Positions 45,077-58,300 of a stretch of 64,000 bases of DNA are shown piece by piece. The notes below the pieces were generated by a model. That model was not told where the DNA came from, did not search any database, and saw only the letters and a program-made list of their open reading frames with translations. The position numbers were made by a program, and so were the translations under genes. The DNA lies in contig SIJG01000116.1 of the NCBI GenBank assembly GCA_023374025.1, forward strand, positions 330,842 to 394,841. The letters run 5' to 3'. Positions within the stretch are counted from its first letter, which is position 1; the number at the start of each line of letters is the position of its first letter. The stretch is from Heterodera schachtii. Taxonomy: Eukaryota > Nematoda > Chromadorea > Rhabditida > Heteroderidae.

Positions 45077-46735
45077 TCAGACCACGTCACGACAGATTGT
45101 AGAAAGTGCATGTGACTTCTGTGCCACATTTATCAACCCATTGGTTGAGTTGCCGTCAAAAGCATCAGCTTCAGACGGTTTATCCTCTACTCCAGAGGAA
45201 ACGTATATTTTTGAATAATTGGTTTTATTTGAACGAGGAGGCTCTCCTCTTCGTTTGGATGACTGTTTCCTCTGAACAGTCCTCGTTTCCTTTGTCGTTT
45301 GGCGAGTGCTCCTTTTTAGAGCATCTCCATAACGACAAATCATGTAGTGGTGTTTTCCACCACACTTCAGACATCTCTTTGGTGATTTGCAGTGTTGTGA
45401 TTTGTGGCCTTTCAAAAGGCAATTGAAACATTTTCTCTGCTTTGCGAGCCGCCTTCTTCGTGTTCCTGATGTTGAATATTTGGGACACCGGCATGGAGGG
45501 TGTCCCACAGCACCACAAAGGGAACAAGTTTGTCTTGTCCCTGTTTCTCTTTGTGAGAGTTGTGGCTTTTTCACTGCTAGAAATGATCTGTCAATTTGGG
45601 GAGACATCATCCCCACAGAGTGATTTCCGTTGTTGGGTCGTCTGTTGTTGGGTCGCCAATGACCATGACGAAATTGATTGGGAGGGAAATCTGTTTCTCT
45701 CCCTTGGAAATTGTTCCTCTGGATTTGAGGAGGAAAATTTCGGGGTTTTTCTTCCCCCCGCAAGACTTGTGTACATCTTTGTACTTCTTCCTTCACTTCC
45801 ACAATGGAAGTGATTGCCTTGCGTAGGTCGGAACAATCAAAAGTTCCACCTGAACGCATTTCCTTCTCCACCACCTGAGTGAGGAGATGGTACGGCAATT
45901 TGGATTTTATCGTGGAGGCCATGAACTTATTTTGTTCATTTTCTCCAAAATCCGATAATTGCTGACAAATCCTTTCAATTGACTCTGAGAACTGCCTCAG
46001 AGATTGAACAGAATCTGACGGTTTTGGAAGGTGGAGCAACTCTGATTGGAGTGTCTCCACAATTGACTTTTCATCCCCAAACCTTTTCTTGAGAATTTCT
46101 ACCACACGTGGGTAGTTCTCATCAGAAGGTGGGTACAAGTCAATTGCTCTATGAGCAACTGACTTCTCGGGAAGACATCCCAAGAGATAAATGTGTTTTT
46201 TAAAGTCTTCAATTTGAAGACTTTCAACTGAAGTCTCAAACAGCTTCCAAAACAAAGGCCATTCTCGGGGCTCACCCGAGAATTTTGGAAGCGAAATGGG
46301 CTGCAGCATCACTTCATGCCGCTGCGGAGCCACCACCACTTGTGGCGGAATGTTTTGAGCAGGTTGTTGAACCTGTGCAGGGTGAACGACATCGTCCCCC
46401 TGTTCTGAGAGGCCTAAAGCCCCATCAATGGTGTCGACAAGCCCTCGGGCTTGGTCGGCCCATTCCATGAAGGCTTTTCCTTCAGGTTTGTAGTCCTTGT
46501 AGTTTTGCTCTTCTTCCTGAAGAGCAGGACCTTTAACTCGGTGGAAGACTGCCTCCCACTTGTCATTGTTTTTCTCCAACAATGACACTGCTCTACAGAG
46601 ATTTTGTCTCTCTGCGAGCAAATCGGTTTTGATTTGCTCAGTCAAATCTTTTGTAAGATTTTCCTGAGCCGTCTCAATGTACAACTTGAGACGCTTCACA
46701 ATCGGCGCAATTGTGATTCGTAAGAGTTCACTCAT
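45077..46735 (-). CDS. gag: BEL/Pao Gag polyprotein
   Basis: 552 aa, starting MSELLRITIAPIVKRLKLYI. Residues 1-110 are helical and charged; 115-145 a proline/glutamine linker; about 148-320 match the DUF1759-type Gag core of BEL/Pao elements (LPKFSGEPREWPLFWKLFET; KKRFGDEKSIVETLQ). Three zinc knuckles follow: CSLC....GH....C at about 404-417, CFNC....H....C at 436-449 and CLKCGGKHH...C at 455-467. The family binds and packages the element RNA and assembles the particle. The ATG lies about 75 bp inside the primer site. A complete element would continue into an aspartic protease and reverse transcriptase; here the frame ends after ICRDVV, and no protease motif follows. The pol deletion therefore lies near or just beyond this end. 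The frame itself is undamaged over 552 codons, so Gag could still be made. Confidence 0.9.
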   Translation of the reverse strand: MSELLRITIAPIVKRLKLYIETAQENLTKDLTEQIKTDLLAERQNLCRAVSLLEKNNDKWEAVFHRVKGPALQEEEQNYKDYKPEGKAFMEWADQARGLVDTIDGALGLSEQGDDVVHPAQVQQPAQNIPPQVVVAPQRHEVMLQPISLPKFSGEPREWPLFWKLFETSVESLQIEDFKKHIYLLGCLPEKSVAHRAIDLYPPSDENYPRVVEILKKRFGDEKSIVETLQSELLHLPKPSDSVQSLRQFSESIERICQQLSDFGENEQNKFMASTIKSKLPYHLLTQVVEKEMRSGGTFDCSDLRKAITSIVEVKEEVQRCTQVLRGEEKPRNFPPQIQRNNFQGRETDFPPNQFRHGHWRPNNRRPNNGNHSVGMMSPQIDRSFLAVKKPQLSQRETGTRQTCSLCGAVGHPPCRCPKYSTSGTRRRRLAKQRKCFNCLLKGHKSQHCKSPKRCLKCGGKHHYMICRYGDALKRSTRQTTKETRTVQRKQSSKRRGEPPRSNKTNYSKIYVSSGVEDKPSEADAFDGNSTNGLINVAQKSHALSTICRDVV

Positions 46736-46811
46736 CTCTTACGAATGTTGGACATGCTTTGTTCAAAGCTTGGACTTCTCTCAATTGAGGGGTAAGCTAC
46801 GACTGGAGCTT

Positions 46812-46829
46812 GACCCCTACGGGGCTCCA
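46812..46829 (-). other. Candidate primer binding site
   Basis: Five bases inside the 5' LTR the minus strand reads TGGAGCCCCGTAGGGGTC. It begins with TGG, as expected for pairing to a tRNA ending in CCA. I cannot assign the tRNA without a tRNA set from the genome. Confidence 0.55.
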
Positions 46830-46834
46830 ATTTT

Positions 46835-47309
46835 TGTCGCGGAATGGACAAAAAAGAGAAAGGGATTTCGATCCCTTTCAACGTTCCCCTTTGGAACGTT
46901 AATTGATTGGACAAAGGAAGAGGCTTTGGCCTTTCCCTTGTATGCTTATGCGAGAAGAGCTTTCTCTTCGATTTTTTGACTCCCTTTTTTCAATTCCTTT
47001 ATTAGTCACAAATAAATGTGTGAATAAATGGAGAAGGGACAATTTAAATATAAATATTAAATAGAAGTGAGAAGAAGTGATGAGAATGAAAATGGGGCGG
47101 GCTTTTATACCCTCACAAATCAATGGGGGCGGAGCAAATCACCTGAACAACGCACACACAAAAATCGATCGATGACTCACAGAGAAAATGAATGCAAAGG
47201 GAAAAGGATGACTCATAATTAAATAAGCGACGGAGAGAAAATTGATCAATAAATTAATTAACAAAAATTAATTAAATGCTTAATGAAATTTATGTCGCTT
47301 TCCGCGACA
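46835..47309 (-). repeat. 5' LTR of the BEL/Pao element
   Basis: It begins and ends (on plus) TGTCGCGG...CCGCGACA, an 8-bp inverted repeat ending in the canonical TG/CA. It is identical to the other LTR except C at 47143 (G at 43337). The promoter and polyadenylation signals lie inside. Confidence 0.95.
47101..47109 (-). promoter_or_regulatory. LTR TATA box
   Basis: On minus the 5' LTR reads GAGGGTATAAAAGCCCGCCC, a strong TATA box beside a GC-rich element. The equivalent in the other LTR is 43295-43303. It would drive the genomic RNA towards gag. Confidence 0.65.
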
Positions 47310-47314
47310 GGACG

Positions 47315-50300
47315 AAAAGAAAGGTAGGACAATAATTAATAATCAGAATGTCAATCTTTTGTATTACCAATTTAGTTTTATTTTGAAAATGTCGCTTTGA
47401 AAAGTTAAAATTAAATTTTCATTATTTTTACATAAAATGAAAATAAAATTAAAAAGTCTCTTGACCAGGATGGCGCTTTTTCAATTTTAAAAATTATAAA
47501 TACCATTTAATAAATTGATTATTTATTTTTGGTTTGATTTAAAACCTTTATAATCATTAAAATATTTGAAAGTCAATTTTTTATAGCCTTTACAGCTCCA
47601 AATTTATGCATCAAGTTGGCCAGGAGAATTTGACTTTCTTTTAATAGAAACTGAGATTCTTGTTTACTTTAATGTTTAAATGAATTAATTGGAGTTATTC
47701 AATAATTAGTACAAAAAATATGTTTTTTTTTTATTATTTAATATATGAATATTCGCAATTTAGTTAAATAATCGTTTTTAATTTTGGTTTTAGCAATTTC
47801 ACTTAAAATAAAAATACCTTAGCTTTATTTAATTATTTTTAATTTTTTGTTTTTGATGACACGCGTTTTCTTATTTACAATTTTTTTGTTTTTTGTGGTG
47901 GTCTTAGGTCGCATTAATTATCACTTACATTTAGGAAATTTTATTCTTGCGTAATTCATTTAGTGCTAAATTTTAGTCAAAAGTAAATTTTATATTTAAT
48001 TCTTTATAAAATATAAATAATTGTAAAAAAAAAATTAAATTTAGGTGTTTCTTTTTTTACATTTTGTTCCATTTAATATATATTTTATTATTTTCTTTTG
48101 TCGTTTGAATAATTTTTATCTAAATAGCAAGTAATTGTATTAATAATGGTTTTTTATTTTATTACAAAAAAATCATAAAAAAATTACTTATCACGAAAAT
48201 TTCTCTTCGCGATATCACCCCATTTTATGAATTTTCCTTTGGTGCGAAATATTTAGAAATTAAAATCATTTTTATAAACTAATTTTTTCAATAAATATTA
48301 AGCAATGTATTTTTTTTATTATTTCTTTAACTAACTAAAAATAAATTGGCATTTTTAGTGGAATTAGATTTCTTGAAATTTACCTCATTTATAGTTTGTT
48401 ATTTATTTATTTTTCACATTTATTCAAATAATTTTCTAGTTATCAATTTTGTTGTGTGGCTACTTAATTATAAAAAAGGTATTTAGATTGCTTTTCTTTT
48501 AATTTTATTAAAATTTATTTTTTTGAGGAAGTCTTTTAATAAAACTCCATGTCCGAGTTTACATAAAGAAAATATTGCAAATGAATGTATTTGAAATATG
48601 ATTTTAAAAATAAGTAGATAATTAAAATTTATAACAAAAGAATTCGAACTAATTTTGGAAGAATAAATATTTTGAACTTAATGAAACAAATATTTTTCGA
48701 TAGCAAGAATATTTACAGCCATTTTTGATAAGTTTAATAATAATTTTATTAAATAATAGTAAAATACAATGTAATTTAACAAAGTAAAAAGATTATGAAT
48801 TACTTATAATTTTTCATTATTCAAAAGAAAATAAAAATTAAACAAAATATGCAAGCTTTTCAGCCAATAAAAGTGAAATGTTAGATAAAATATTATAAAT
48901 TAAAGACTATTAATAAAATATGGAAACAAATTAAAATTATAAAACCTAAATGCTCAAAATAAACCAAAAGTCCGTTTTAAAAATAAATAAAAAATTATAC
49001 ACCAATTACTAAATCATGTTTTCATAATTATTTATTGTTGATAAAAATATTTATTTTAAAAATGTTTTATCTTGAATTCATTTTTTGAACATAAATACTT
49101 GTTAAAAAAATTTATGTTTTAGAATAAAAATAAAGAATAGTTTTTCAATTTCCAAATCGATATAAAACGGACTTGAAATATGAATTATTAACTTCTCTTG
49201 AAGAATACAAAAAATACTTCAAATTATCATTTTTGTATTTTATTTCTTTTAATTAAATTTACAGTTTAACGAACAATATTATTTTTATATTTAAACAGAG
49301 AACAGACCCAAAGAATAAAATCAAATGCATCTAAATACAAAAATCATTAAAGAGTTGAATTTATATTGTATGCTAATAGAATTATTCACTATCCTAAAAA
49401 TAATTTTAAAGATAAAGATTATATTTTTTAAATTTTATCTGAACATAAATAATGTTTTTTTTAATGATTAGTCAAATAATAAGCCATACAAAACCAACAC
49501 ATTTGCCGAAGAATTCTTTTAAATATAGCACAAGCAAAAAAATAATAATAATAAAAATAAATCAACCTTTTTATCGCCCTACTGTATAAAGAAATAAATT
49601 AACTAATAATAGATCAAATAGATTCTTATTACAAACAAAAAAAATAATAAAAAATAGAATTGTTAGATCTGTTAGCGAATACTGAAAAATTAAAACTTAA
49701 AAAAGTAAAAACATTGAATATAAATAATAATTTAATAAGCTAATTGAATCAATAATCTATAAAATAAAAATATTATTATTTCAACATAAAATGAGCGAAA
49801 AACAAAAGATAAATTAACAATAAATGAATTTATTAATTTCTCTAATGAATATTTATAAAAAATAAAAAGTCAAGAATGAAATTTTAAACATTAAAAAAAG
49901 TTAAAAAATATTTAAAAATAATTAGAGAAAGCAATAAACAAGATTAATTTATTTAATTTGTAATTAATCATAAAAATTAGAGAAATAAAAAATGCATTTA
50001 TTAATTTATGAGCAGCTGCGCCTAAAGTCGCAAACGCAATCCCAAGAACAAGAAAAACTCGAATAAAGTAATATTAAATTAATTAAAGAAGAAGAAATTT
50101 AAATACTACCAAAACTGAAAACTTTTTATTTTAATTCTAATAAGACTGAGTTTAAAGACATTTAATTTTTTTTTTTTTGCAGTTTTATATATCTATGAAA
50201 AATCACAATAGAAACATTTCAGATTATTTATCAAAAAACAAAGTTTACTGAAGGATTGTCCATTAATGACGAATTTCCACTTTTGTGTTAATATTTCTAT

Positions 50301-51980
50301 TTAAATAAAAGAAGATTTAATTGAAATTGATTCATGTAATCAGACAATTATTTTATTGTATCTAAATTGGTGTCATTTTTTTAACTTTTAATTATTATAA
50401 TCTCTCTTATAAAAATACTTGAACAAATGAAAGGGCATGGTGAAAAACTACTCAATAATTCAAATTTATAAATAAAAAAATAATAACATTTCACATATAA
50501 ATGTATTTCAAATCAATTCCTAGATAAGATATAATTACTTTAATTAAAAAACAAATTAGGAATTAATTTATTTTTAATATTGGGGCTCTGGGCTTGATGA
50601 AAAATGTTTAAAAAAATATATTTTTTAAACTACTTATAGAAGCCAATTAAACAAAAGCAAATTTATTTATTTTGAAATAAATTATTAAAATTACTTGAAT
50701 TTAATATAAAACCGCTCCATGTGACTACGACGTTTCCATGCAGTTTGCCAACAAAAGATTAGACAAACATAAAACACAATAAAATGAAAGGCAAATTCAT
50801 TAAATAATAGTTTCATATTTCAACTTATTTGTTAGCAAATATGAATTTATATAAATTTAAAAAGAGAAGAGGAAATGAAATGAAATAATACTTTATGGTT
50901 TATTAAAGACTTTTTATTTAATAAAACAGAAAAAAAGGTAAATTTATGAAAATATCACGAAGCTGTGTTTCATTGAAACAAAAAATAATAATCTCGTAAA
51001 ATTTTAATTAAATATAAATATATTTTATTTAAAATGAAATACTAATATCTAATAAAATTCAAATATTTTAAATTAAGAAATTTGAATTAATTAAGAAAAA
51101 GAAATTCAAAAATTTGTTTTGTAACAATTTTATATTGATACATAAAAATAAGAATAAAAATTTATTTCTCATTTTCACGAATCAAAAAAAATAAAAATTT
51201 AAATACGTAGTTTTAACAAATAGAAAGTATTAAATAAAGCAAATTTATTGATTTTGTATTTAATTCCAGGAATTAAAGAAACAAAAAGATGCATTTATTT
51301 GATACAGCGCCGTGAGCCGCCAGCGAGTTCAGAGACCGACGAGAAGAAGAGATGAAAATAGATTCAAATAAAAACAAATTTAATTTATTCAACAAAATAT
51401 TAATTTACAATTTATAAACAAAATTTAATCTACATCTAGTTTTATATTTAATTATATTAATATAATAAGTAATATAATTTAAAATACTCATTAAAATTAA
51501 CTAAAATAATTAATAATTGTATTCTATAAAATTAAATTTTATTATGCATATGGAAAATCATCATAGAAGCTTCGAACCGAGCTAAAAACATGTTTTTCGT
51601 ACGTTTCAGGCCTCCCACAGTTCAGGAAAAAAATATGCATGTGCCTATAATTCCCAACCCTATTGATGACAGTTCCTCTTATATGAGGAAAATGATTCAG
51701 AAAAGAACAATAATTTAAATGACAATAATATTTGTATAATTATACTATCCGATGATTTATTAAGTCAGAATTTTTTTATATTCATTTTCAAGAGAATAGT
51801 TAATTTTAATACAGCATAAATTATTTTATGCTATTAGAACAAACAAAATTTGCTTTTCTCCTTATTATTGATAATAAAATTTTAAAACATTTCAATCATA
51901 TCAAATTTATTCATTTTATTTTGGGCACCAGTTTATTTTTACTTAAAGGAAAATCCGTTTAATGTTGCCAGGAGCTGTCG
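47315..51980. other. AT-rich blocks, T-rich to about 48.5 kb then A-rich
   Basis: No gene recognised. 49986-50060 and 51287-51345 share the degenerate anchor of 31457-31535 (ATGCATTTAT followed by a GC-richer AGC.GC/GCCG/CGAATCC-like patch), all in A-rich blocks. Confidence 0.5.
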
Positions 51981-54900
51981 CGCAGTTATTAAGAAACCCA
52001 AAACGGAGCAAATTTTCAATAAAAATTTTTATGTTTTATTGATTTTAACATTATTTGAGCCAAAAATTGAGCCACGTGCTCTTTAGCCTTACAAAAATCG
52101 AAAAGATTTTCTAGCATCTAAAAAATTTATTAAGAAAAAGCTCCAAAAATTTTGAGTTTGACTTTTTTGAAATTTCATATTATAACTTTTTTGATAATTG
52201 TCTAATGCAATAGCTTAGAAATTGCTTAAAAAAAAAAGATTCAAACATTGCTTATATCACAATAGGGCAGATAAAACGCATTGTTTTGCCTCTGGAAAAA
52301 TAATTATTTATTAGTAATTGTATAAAAGGCAAATAAATCTTTTTGCGATTTCGTTATTTATTGTTTTATTTAAAATTCGAGAATTATTGCAAATTATTTT
52401 CACTTTAAAAATTTTTTTATTGTATATTAATTTAGTTTTTTATGTCAATTTTTGTAAAGATGTTATTTAGAAATTTTATCATTCATTTATCTATGTAGGA
52501 TTATAGTTATTAAATATATATTTTATTTTCTTTACTTTACAAATTGATCACTTGACCGGTAAAATGGTCGTTTCTCGATAGAATTAATAACAAGAAAAAC
52601 GTCTTTGTATAGCTTTAAATTTAAAATTGTTCTTTTCATAGAATAGATTTAGTTATCATTATTGTTTTAATGTAAATTTATAATAATAATCTTTTTTAGT
52701 TTCCAATCCTTTGTTATAGGAGATATTAAATTTTCGCACTGGATTTTTATTTATAATTTAAGAGTTATTATCACCCTCATTGATTGGAAATTTTTAAAAA
52801 TTTATTACCTATTACTATTTTATTAAAGTAGGAAATTTGACTGAATTAGAAACAATAATTAACGGTTTTTTTCATTTCTATTCATTCTTTAATTTTTATC
52901 TAATTCTTTTTACTTTTAATTTCAAAATGAATCTCAACTGATGTTACGTTCGGCTTCATTTATCAAAGGCAGACATTTAGTTTATAGTTTTTCCCTCCAT
53001 TTTTCTTTCTTTTGTATTTTTCAAAAAATATTTAATTTATTTGAAAATTTTATGTTTTATGTCCTTTTGCTTTTTATTATAAATTATAATTTTTCTTTGA
53101 AACTTGTCGAGAGTTAAATCTGTCTGTCCTTTACATCTTTTTCAAAAGCTAACAATTGCAATTTAATTTGTAAATTGTTTTCTTTAATTATCTCTTCATC
53201 CTCATTTAAAAGTTTCGAATTTTTTATCTAGTTAAGCTATTTATTTTTATTAAAATATAATTTTTTTGAATTTGTCACATAATTCGTTTTTTAATTTTTA
53301 ATTAGTTGTAAATATTTTTTATACTATGTATTTTATCTTTACTGTTTTTTGGGTCTATTTCTTTATATTTATTCAATTCTTCTTGATTATCACATATTGA
53401 ACGTTAGAATTTTTTAATTCTGGTTAAGCTCTTTACATTTATTAAAATGTAAATTTTCTAAATTATGCCAGAAAGTAAAAAAAAGTTGTATTGGATATGC
53501 TTATTTCTTCATTCAACTATTTTAGAATAATAATAAATATTACAAAATTATCAAAGCCTAATTTTATTCTAATTTTTCATTATGCATTGTATTATTTCTT
53601 TTTTTTAATTGACACCAAAGGCTGAAAGGTAGAATGGGGCATTGGATCAAACAAAAAAATTTATTTATCAAATTCTTTAATTTAAGTTTTTCCTTATTTT
53701 CAACCTTTCATTTTGGATTATGTGTTATGGTTAAGCTAATTTAATATAAATTTCTTATTTTTTCAAAATAGTACATATGTATAATATTGGATTGTTATAT
53801 ATATATATTTGGATTTTGCAATTATTCCATTTAATTTAATGGCGCGCTGATCCCCTATTTGCTCTGCCAATGCATGCTAAATTTTCATTTTGGCTTATAG
53901 CTCTGTGATTGTTTTGGAATCTATTAATTTTTTTATTTCGGGAATTGTATATCCTTAAGTATATAAATTAAGTTTCTTATAATAAATGCTTTTTTATTGA
54001 TGAAAGTTATCCATTGGTTCAACATTTATCATCCATTAATTAGCAAATTAATCAATTTGTTTCTTTTATTTTTTTATTTGATTAAAGTATATTTTTCTTA
54101 TTTGCACCTTTTATAAAATCCTTTTCATTAAAGCAATAATGAATTTATATTTTAGCAGATAAATTATTTCTTAACATGAAATTTATTTTTATGTTTTTTA
54201 AAAATAGAGTTACTGATATGTTTCCTTTAAATTTCCAATTTGAATGCTTATATGATTCTGTCACTAGTAAGCTAGCTTTTAAAAGATTTTAAAAAATAAA
54301 TTTTAGAATTTTTATAGATTTTCCGTATGAACTGGCATATTTTATTGTAAATTTTATTTATTTTATTTTTGCCATGAAAGATCATCTTTTTATATTTTTA
54401 AAATTGGTTTCATTCTGCCAATGCTCTGTTGAATATTATATTTTTTGAATTGGTGTTTCAGGGCTTGTTTTTTGATTGGCGAATTTATTTACGAACTTAC
54501 AATGTTTAGATATTTTAAATATTATCTTTTTTATATTATTTGCCCTAATATTTAATGATTTGATATTCTTTCTTTATTCTTGCTGAGAGGCTAGTTTTTT
54601 TTATTTATAGAATTTATAAATATTATATTTATTAATCCATGCATTCAACATTCTATATAAATTTTTATTTATATTTTTTTGTTTGAACATTAGATTATTT
54701 GAGTCTTATTCAGGAAATTGAATTAGATAATTTATTATAATATGGTCAACATTTTTTCAATAACTAAAATTTACACTGTTATTAACGTTCACAAAATTTT
54801 CCTCTTTTTATTTTTGCTCAAGGTAGGTACAATTCCAATCGAAAGTAAATTACTCAATTTTAATTAATTAGATATTTTCTTTTGAATAAAATTTAAAAAT

Positions 54901-56262
54901 TGTTATTTTATATATAGTTTATTTTTACATATAAAAATTGATTTTTCTGACTAGGTTGTTGCTTTTTCTTTTTTGAAAACTATTGGTCTTATGAGATTAA
55001 TCATTTTTTGTATTAGTCATATTAATTATAGTTTTAAAAATTCATTTAAATTATTTAATTTGATTTGCATTGTTTTCAATATTCCTTGCTCTTGTAAATT
55101 AAATCGTATATACATATCATTCTCGTCAGTGTTTCTCAGAATTATTATTTTTTTTATTAACATGTACAAAATTTTCCTACAATGATATAAATATTAATCA
55201 ATGAAATTTTTTATTAAGGTAATTGGTATGTTAATTTTTGGTTTTTTCTGTTACTTTGACAAATTCTCTTGGCTTGCTTCTGGAGGTTTGTTGCACGCAG
55301 CATTTGAAACTTTTATTTTATTTTATTTTTATTTAACGATAATTTCATGTTCACTATTGATTTGCAAATATTTAAGTATTTATTTTTATTTAAAATCAAA
55401 AAAAAATTATTGATAACTTGAAGTATTTATTATTTTTTTGATTTACTCTTGACAGTTTCTTTCTTTTTGTATAATATTATTTATAATATTATGTTAATTA
55501 TTTTTATATATATTCAGCTAAATTTCTATAGATTCTTTATTTTGGGTTTTTATGGTAATAAAATTTACTTTTATTATCAGACTATTTGATTATATTCTAA
55601 TAAAAGGTATAATTTTATAAAAAGACCTAAATTAGATATAAAATCCAAACATGTTTTATAATTTTATTAGCTACTTTTAATAATATCACTTGCAGTGCAA
55701 GCATACGAAAAACAACAGTCCAAGTACTGCAGATTGTTTTTTCCGCGTTTGTAAAAATCATCTAAAATTTCTTTTTGTTTTATTATTAGAAAGAATTAAT
55801 AGGGTTCTTATGGTATTGTATGTTAAAATGGCTTGATTGCAGCAGTCTTCACTTTCTTTACATTATTTGATCTAATTTTATATATTTTTTAAATTTTTGT
55901 TCTTAAATTAAAACATTTCAATCTTTATTCATTTTGTTTGTATTGGTTATATTTAAATTTGTGCAATATTTTCGCAATTACATTATATTAATTTCTTTAA
56001 CTGTAATTTTTACTATTAATTATTTTAAGATGGCTTATATATTCTCTTATTACATCTTTTGTTAACTTAAAATTATATTTTTAATATTTAGCTTTTGATA
56101 ATAAAAATACCAAACAAGTTACACTGACTTTTTAATTTTTTTAATTTTAAAAATATTATTTTGTTTTTTCTTGCAATGGAATTAACTGGCAAAAATAGAC
56201 GTAAATTTGTCTATTTTGGACATAAATAAATTTTTATAATATATTTTTTTGTTTTATTAAAA
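51981..56262. other. T-rich AT-rich block
   Basis: No gene recognised in over 4 kb. Frames at 54973-55185 and 55201-55413 are hydrophobic, low-complexity products of T-rich DNA and are not annotated as genes. Confidence 0.5.
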
Positions 56263-56330
56263 TCCCCAAAAGTCGGGTTCCCAAATGTCGGGTCGCCAAG
56301 TTGCAAATCCCCAAAAGTCGGGTAGCCAAT
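56263..56330. repeat. Short minisatellite, unit about 15 bp with GTCGGG
   Basis: GTCGGG occurs at 56272, 56287 and 56318 (spacing 15 and 31, so one degenerate unit between). Units read CCCAAAAGTCGGGT and CCCAAATGTCGGGT. The unit length and the CAAATGTCG word are shared with the array at 25258. Confidence 0.75.
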
Positions 56331-58300
56331 TTATTTATGTAATTTTATTTGAGTTAGCTTAATTTTTTAATCAGATTAGAAATTTTTATTTTGAGATGAG
56401 TTTAATATCTTGTGACCATAGCTCACAAAGTTTTGTATAGCGAAATCTTATAAAAAGTTTTTACAAAATATATTTTTTTTTTACAACTATAAAATATCTC
56501 AGAATATAAGCAACAATTTACCTTTAAAAAAAACCATATAATAAAATAAAATATTGAAATAAACTTTTCCTTAAACATAAGTGAATACAAAATGAAAGAT
56601 GATTAAATGTACAAATTAATTATATATTTTACTTTACTAATCATGCTGGCGTGTTTCCTATTGTGCCATTTTAAAAAAATTTATAATTACTTATTCGAAC
56701 TAATTGGTTGAATATTAGAGACAAAAGAGAAATAGAAAAGGCAATTAAGGGGGATTTAAATTTTACGATTATTAATATAAAAATAAAAAATAAATTATAA
56801 ACAAAATTTAAACATTTATCATTTGTCGAGATAAAAATGTACAATTTATTAATATAATAATCTACTTTTATACATATTAAACCAAAAATCCGCCAACGGC
56901 GCCACTGCAAACAAGGTTATCGCAGCAAGTTATGTGCAGAAAATGAATTAATAAATAATAAAGCAATTATTAATTTAAAATAAAATATATTAGTGAAATG
57001 AAATTTTTATCAATAAAAATGAATAACACTATCAATAAAATAATTAAAATTTTATAAACTATAAAAGAATATTATTTCACTTTTGTGTTACATATTAAAT
57101 TCAAAACTTGATCGGTTTCAACAAACGAATACTTTATGGTATAAGTAAATAGCTATAGATTTTCTTTAGCTTATGCTAATTTTCAAATTTTCCAAAGATA
57201 TAAAAAAAGTGTGTTATAAAATTTAAAAAATCCTAGTTAATATTTTTTGCCATATAATAAATTAAAAATTTCAATACTTTCAAAAAAGATATAGCCAAAA
57301 ATTCTTACAAAAAAATTATTTAACAATAATATTAATTTTATAATATAAAGAGAGGAAATAATTAAAATATAAAATGAAAAATATAATTTTGTATTTATTA
57401 ACAAATTTTATTTAATGAAAAATTAATGGATTGCATATTATTTAAAAAATATTTTCAATTTTTTATTTGTTTTCTTATAAAATTAAATAAAAAATTTTTA
57501 AATAAATAAAATATAAATTTTAGCGTTATAAAAATTGTTTTATTATCATTAAAATAAAAAAATAAATGTTTCAGTGCCGATCTGAAATATAAATGCATTT
57601 TTAATATAGAAAATGCTACCTCAACATCGATTAACAAAGGAATCCAACATCTCGTGAAAATAAAATACATTTAATCATTAAAACTCTATAAAAAATTAAT
57701 GAAGTTAAGCTAAAAAAAATTGTTAATTATTCTTAAACTTCGAAATTAATGAACAAATGAAGACTAAAATAAGAAAATTGTTTATAAAGGGAATATATTT
57801 TGAAAAGAAAAATTTATTTAAAATTAAAATAATTACAATGAAAAACTTTAAAAATGAAGCTATTTTAATTTCCTTTAAATTTTCTTCTCACAAAATTCAA
57901 AAAATACTAAAAAGAAATACCTTAGAAAGATTTTTAGAAAACCAAAACTTTGATTTACATAAAAACAAAGAATTAATTTTTGTTTTGGAAAATCTAAAAT
58001 TTTTTGTCAATTAAACTAAATATAGCTGAAAAAACAGAGAAAAAATATTTTCACTATATATTCATTTATTCTTCCTTGCAGAATTATAAAATTCATATTT
58101 ATACAAAAATGTTACCTTTATTTTAAATGTTAGTATTAATTGCTGTATTTATTTAATAAAATTTTTTTTTTACTATTCTAGTGCGTATGTTAACCTTTTT
58201 TTTTTAAATTTCATTACATTTATTCAGTTCTTAGCTCGAAGCAGAAGAACAATTAAAAGAAGTTTATTTTTATGCTACTCATTTTTCCAAAAAAAATTTT
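56331..58300. other. AT-rich block, mainly A-rich
   Basis: No gene recognised with confidence. The 85-aa plus frame at 57757-58014 is lysine/phenylalanine/isoleucine-rich, as expected of A-rich read-through, and has no domain. A GGCGCC palindrome is near 56900. Confidence 0.45.

Larger units (their letters stand above)
43029..47309 (-). mobile_element. BEL/Pao LTR retrotransposon, internally deleted, minus strand
   Basis: A 4281-bp element with identical-length 475-bp LTRs. It is flanked on both sides by GGACG (43024-43028 and 47310-47314), a 5-bp target duplication typical of BEL/Pao integrases. The 3331-bp interior holds, in minus-strand order, gag with a DUF1759-like region and three zinc knuckles, then directly an Env-like remnant and an unidentified ORF. 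Protease, reverse transcriptase, RNase H and integrase are missing; complete BEL/Pao elements are usually 6 kb or more. The LTRs differ at one base, so insertion is recent and must have used enzymes from another element. The BEL/Pao assignment rests on the gag type and on the phlebovirus-G2-like Env pattern known from nematode BEL elements. Confidence 0.92.

Noticed and set aside
44727..45836. Several plus-strand ORFs inside the BEL element
   Set aside because: They are antisense shadows of gag and the env region; the minus-strand frames carry the recognisable motifs.
57757..58014. 85-aa lysine-rich ORF
   Set aside because: Composition is what A-rich DNA gives when read through; no domain, no splice or promoter context.
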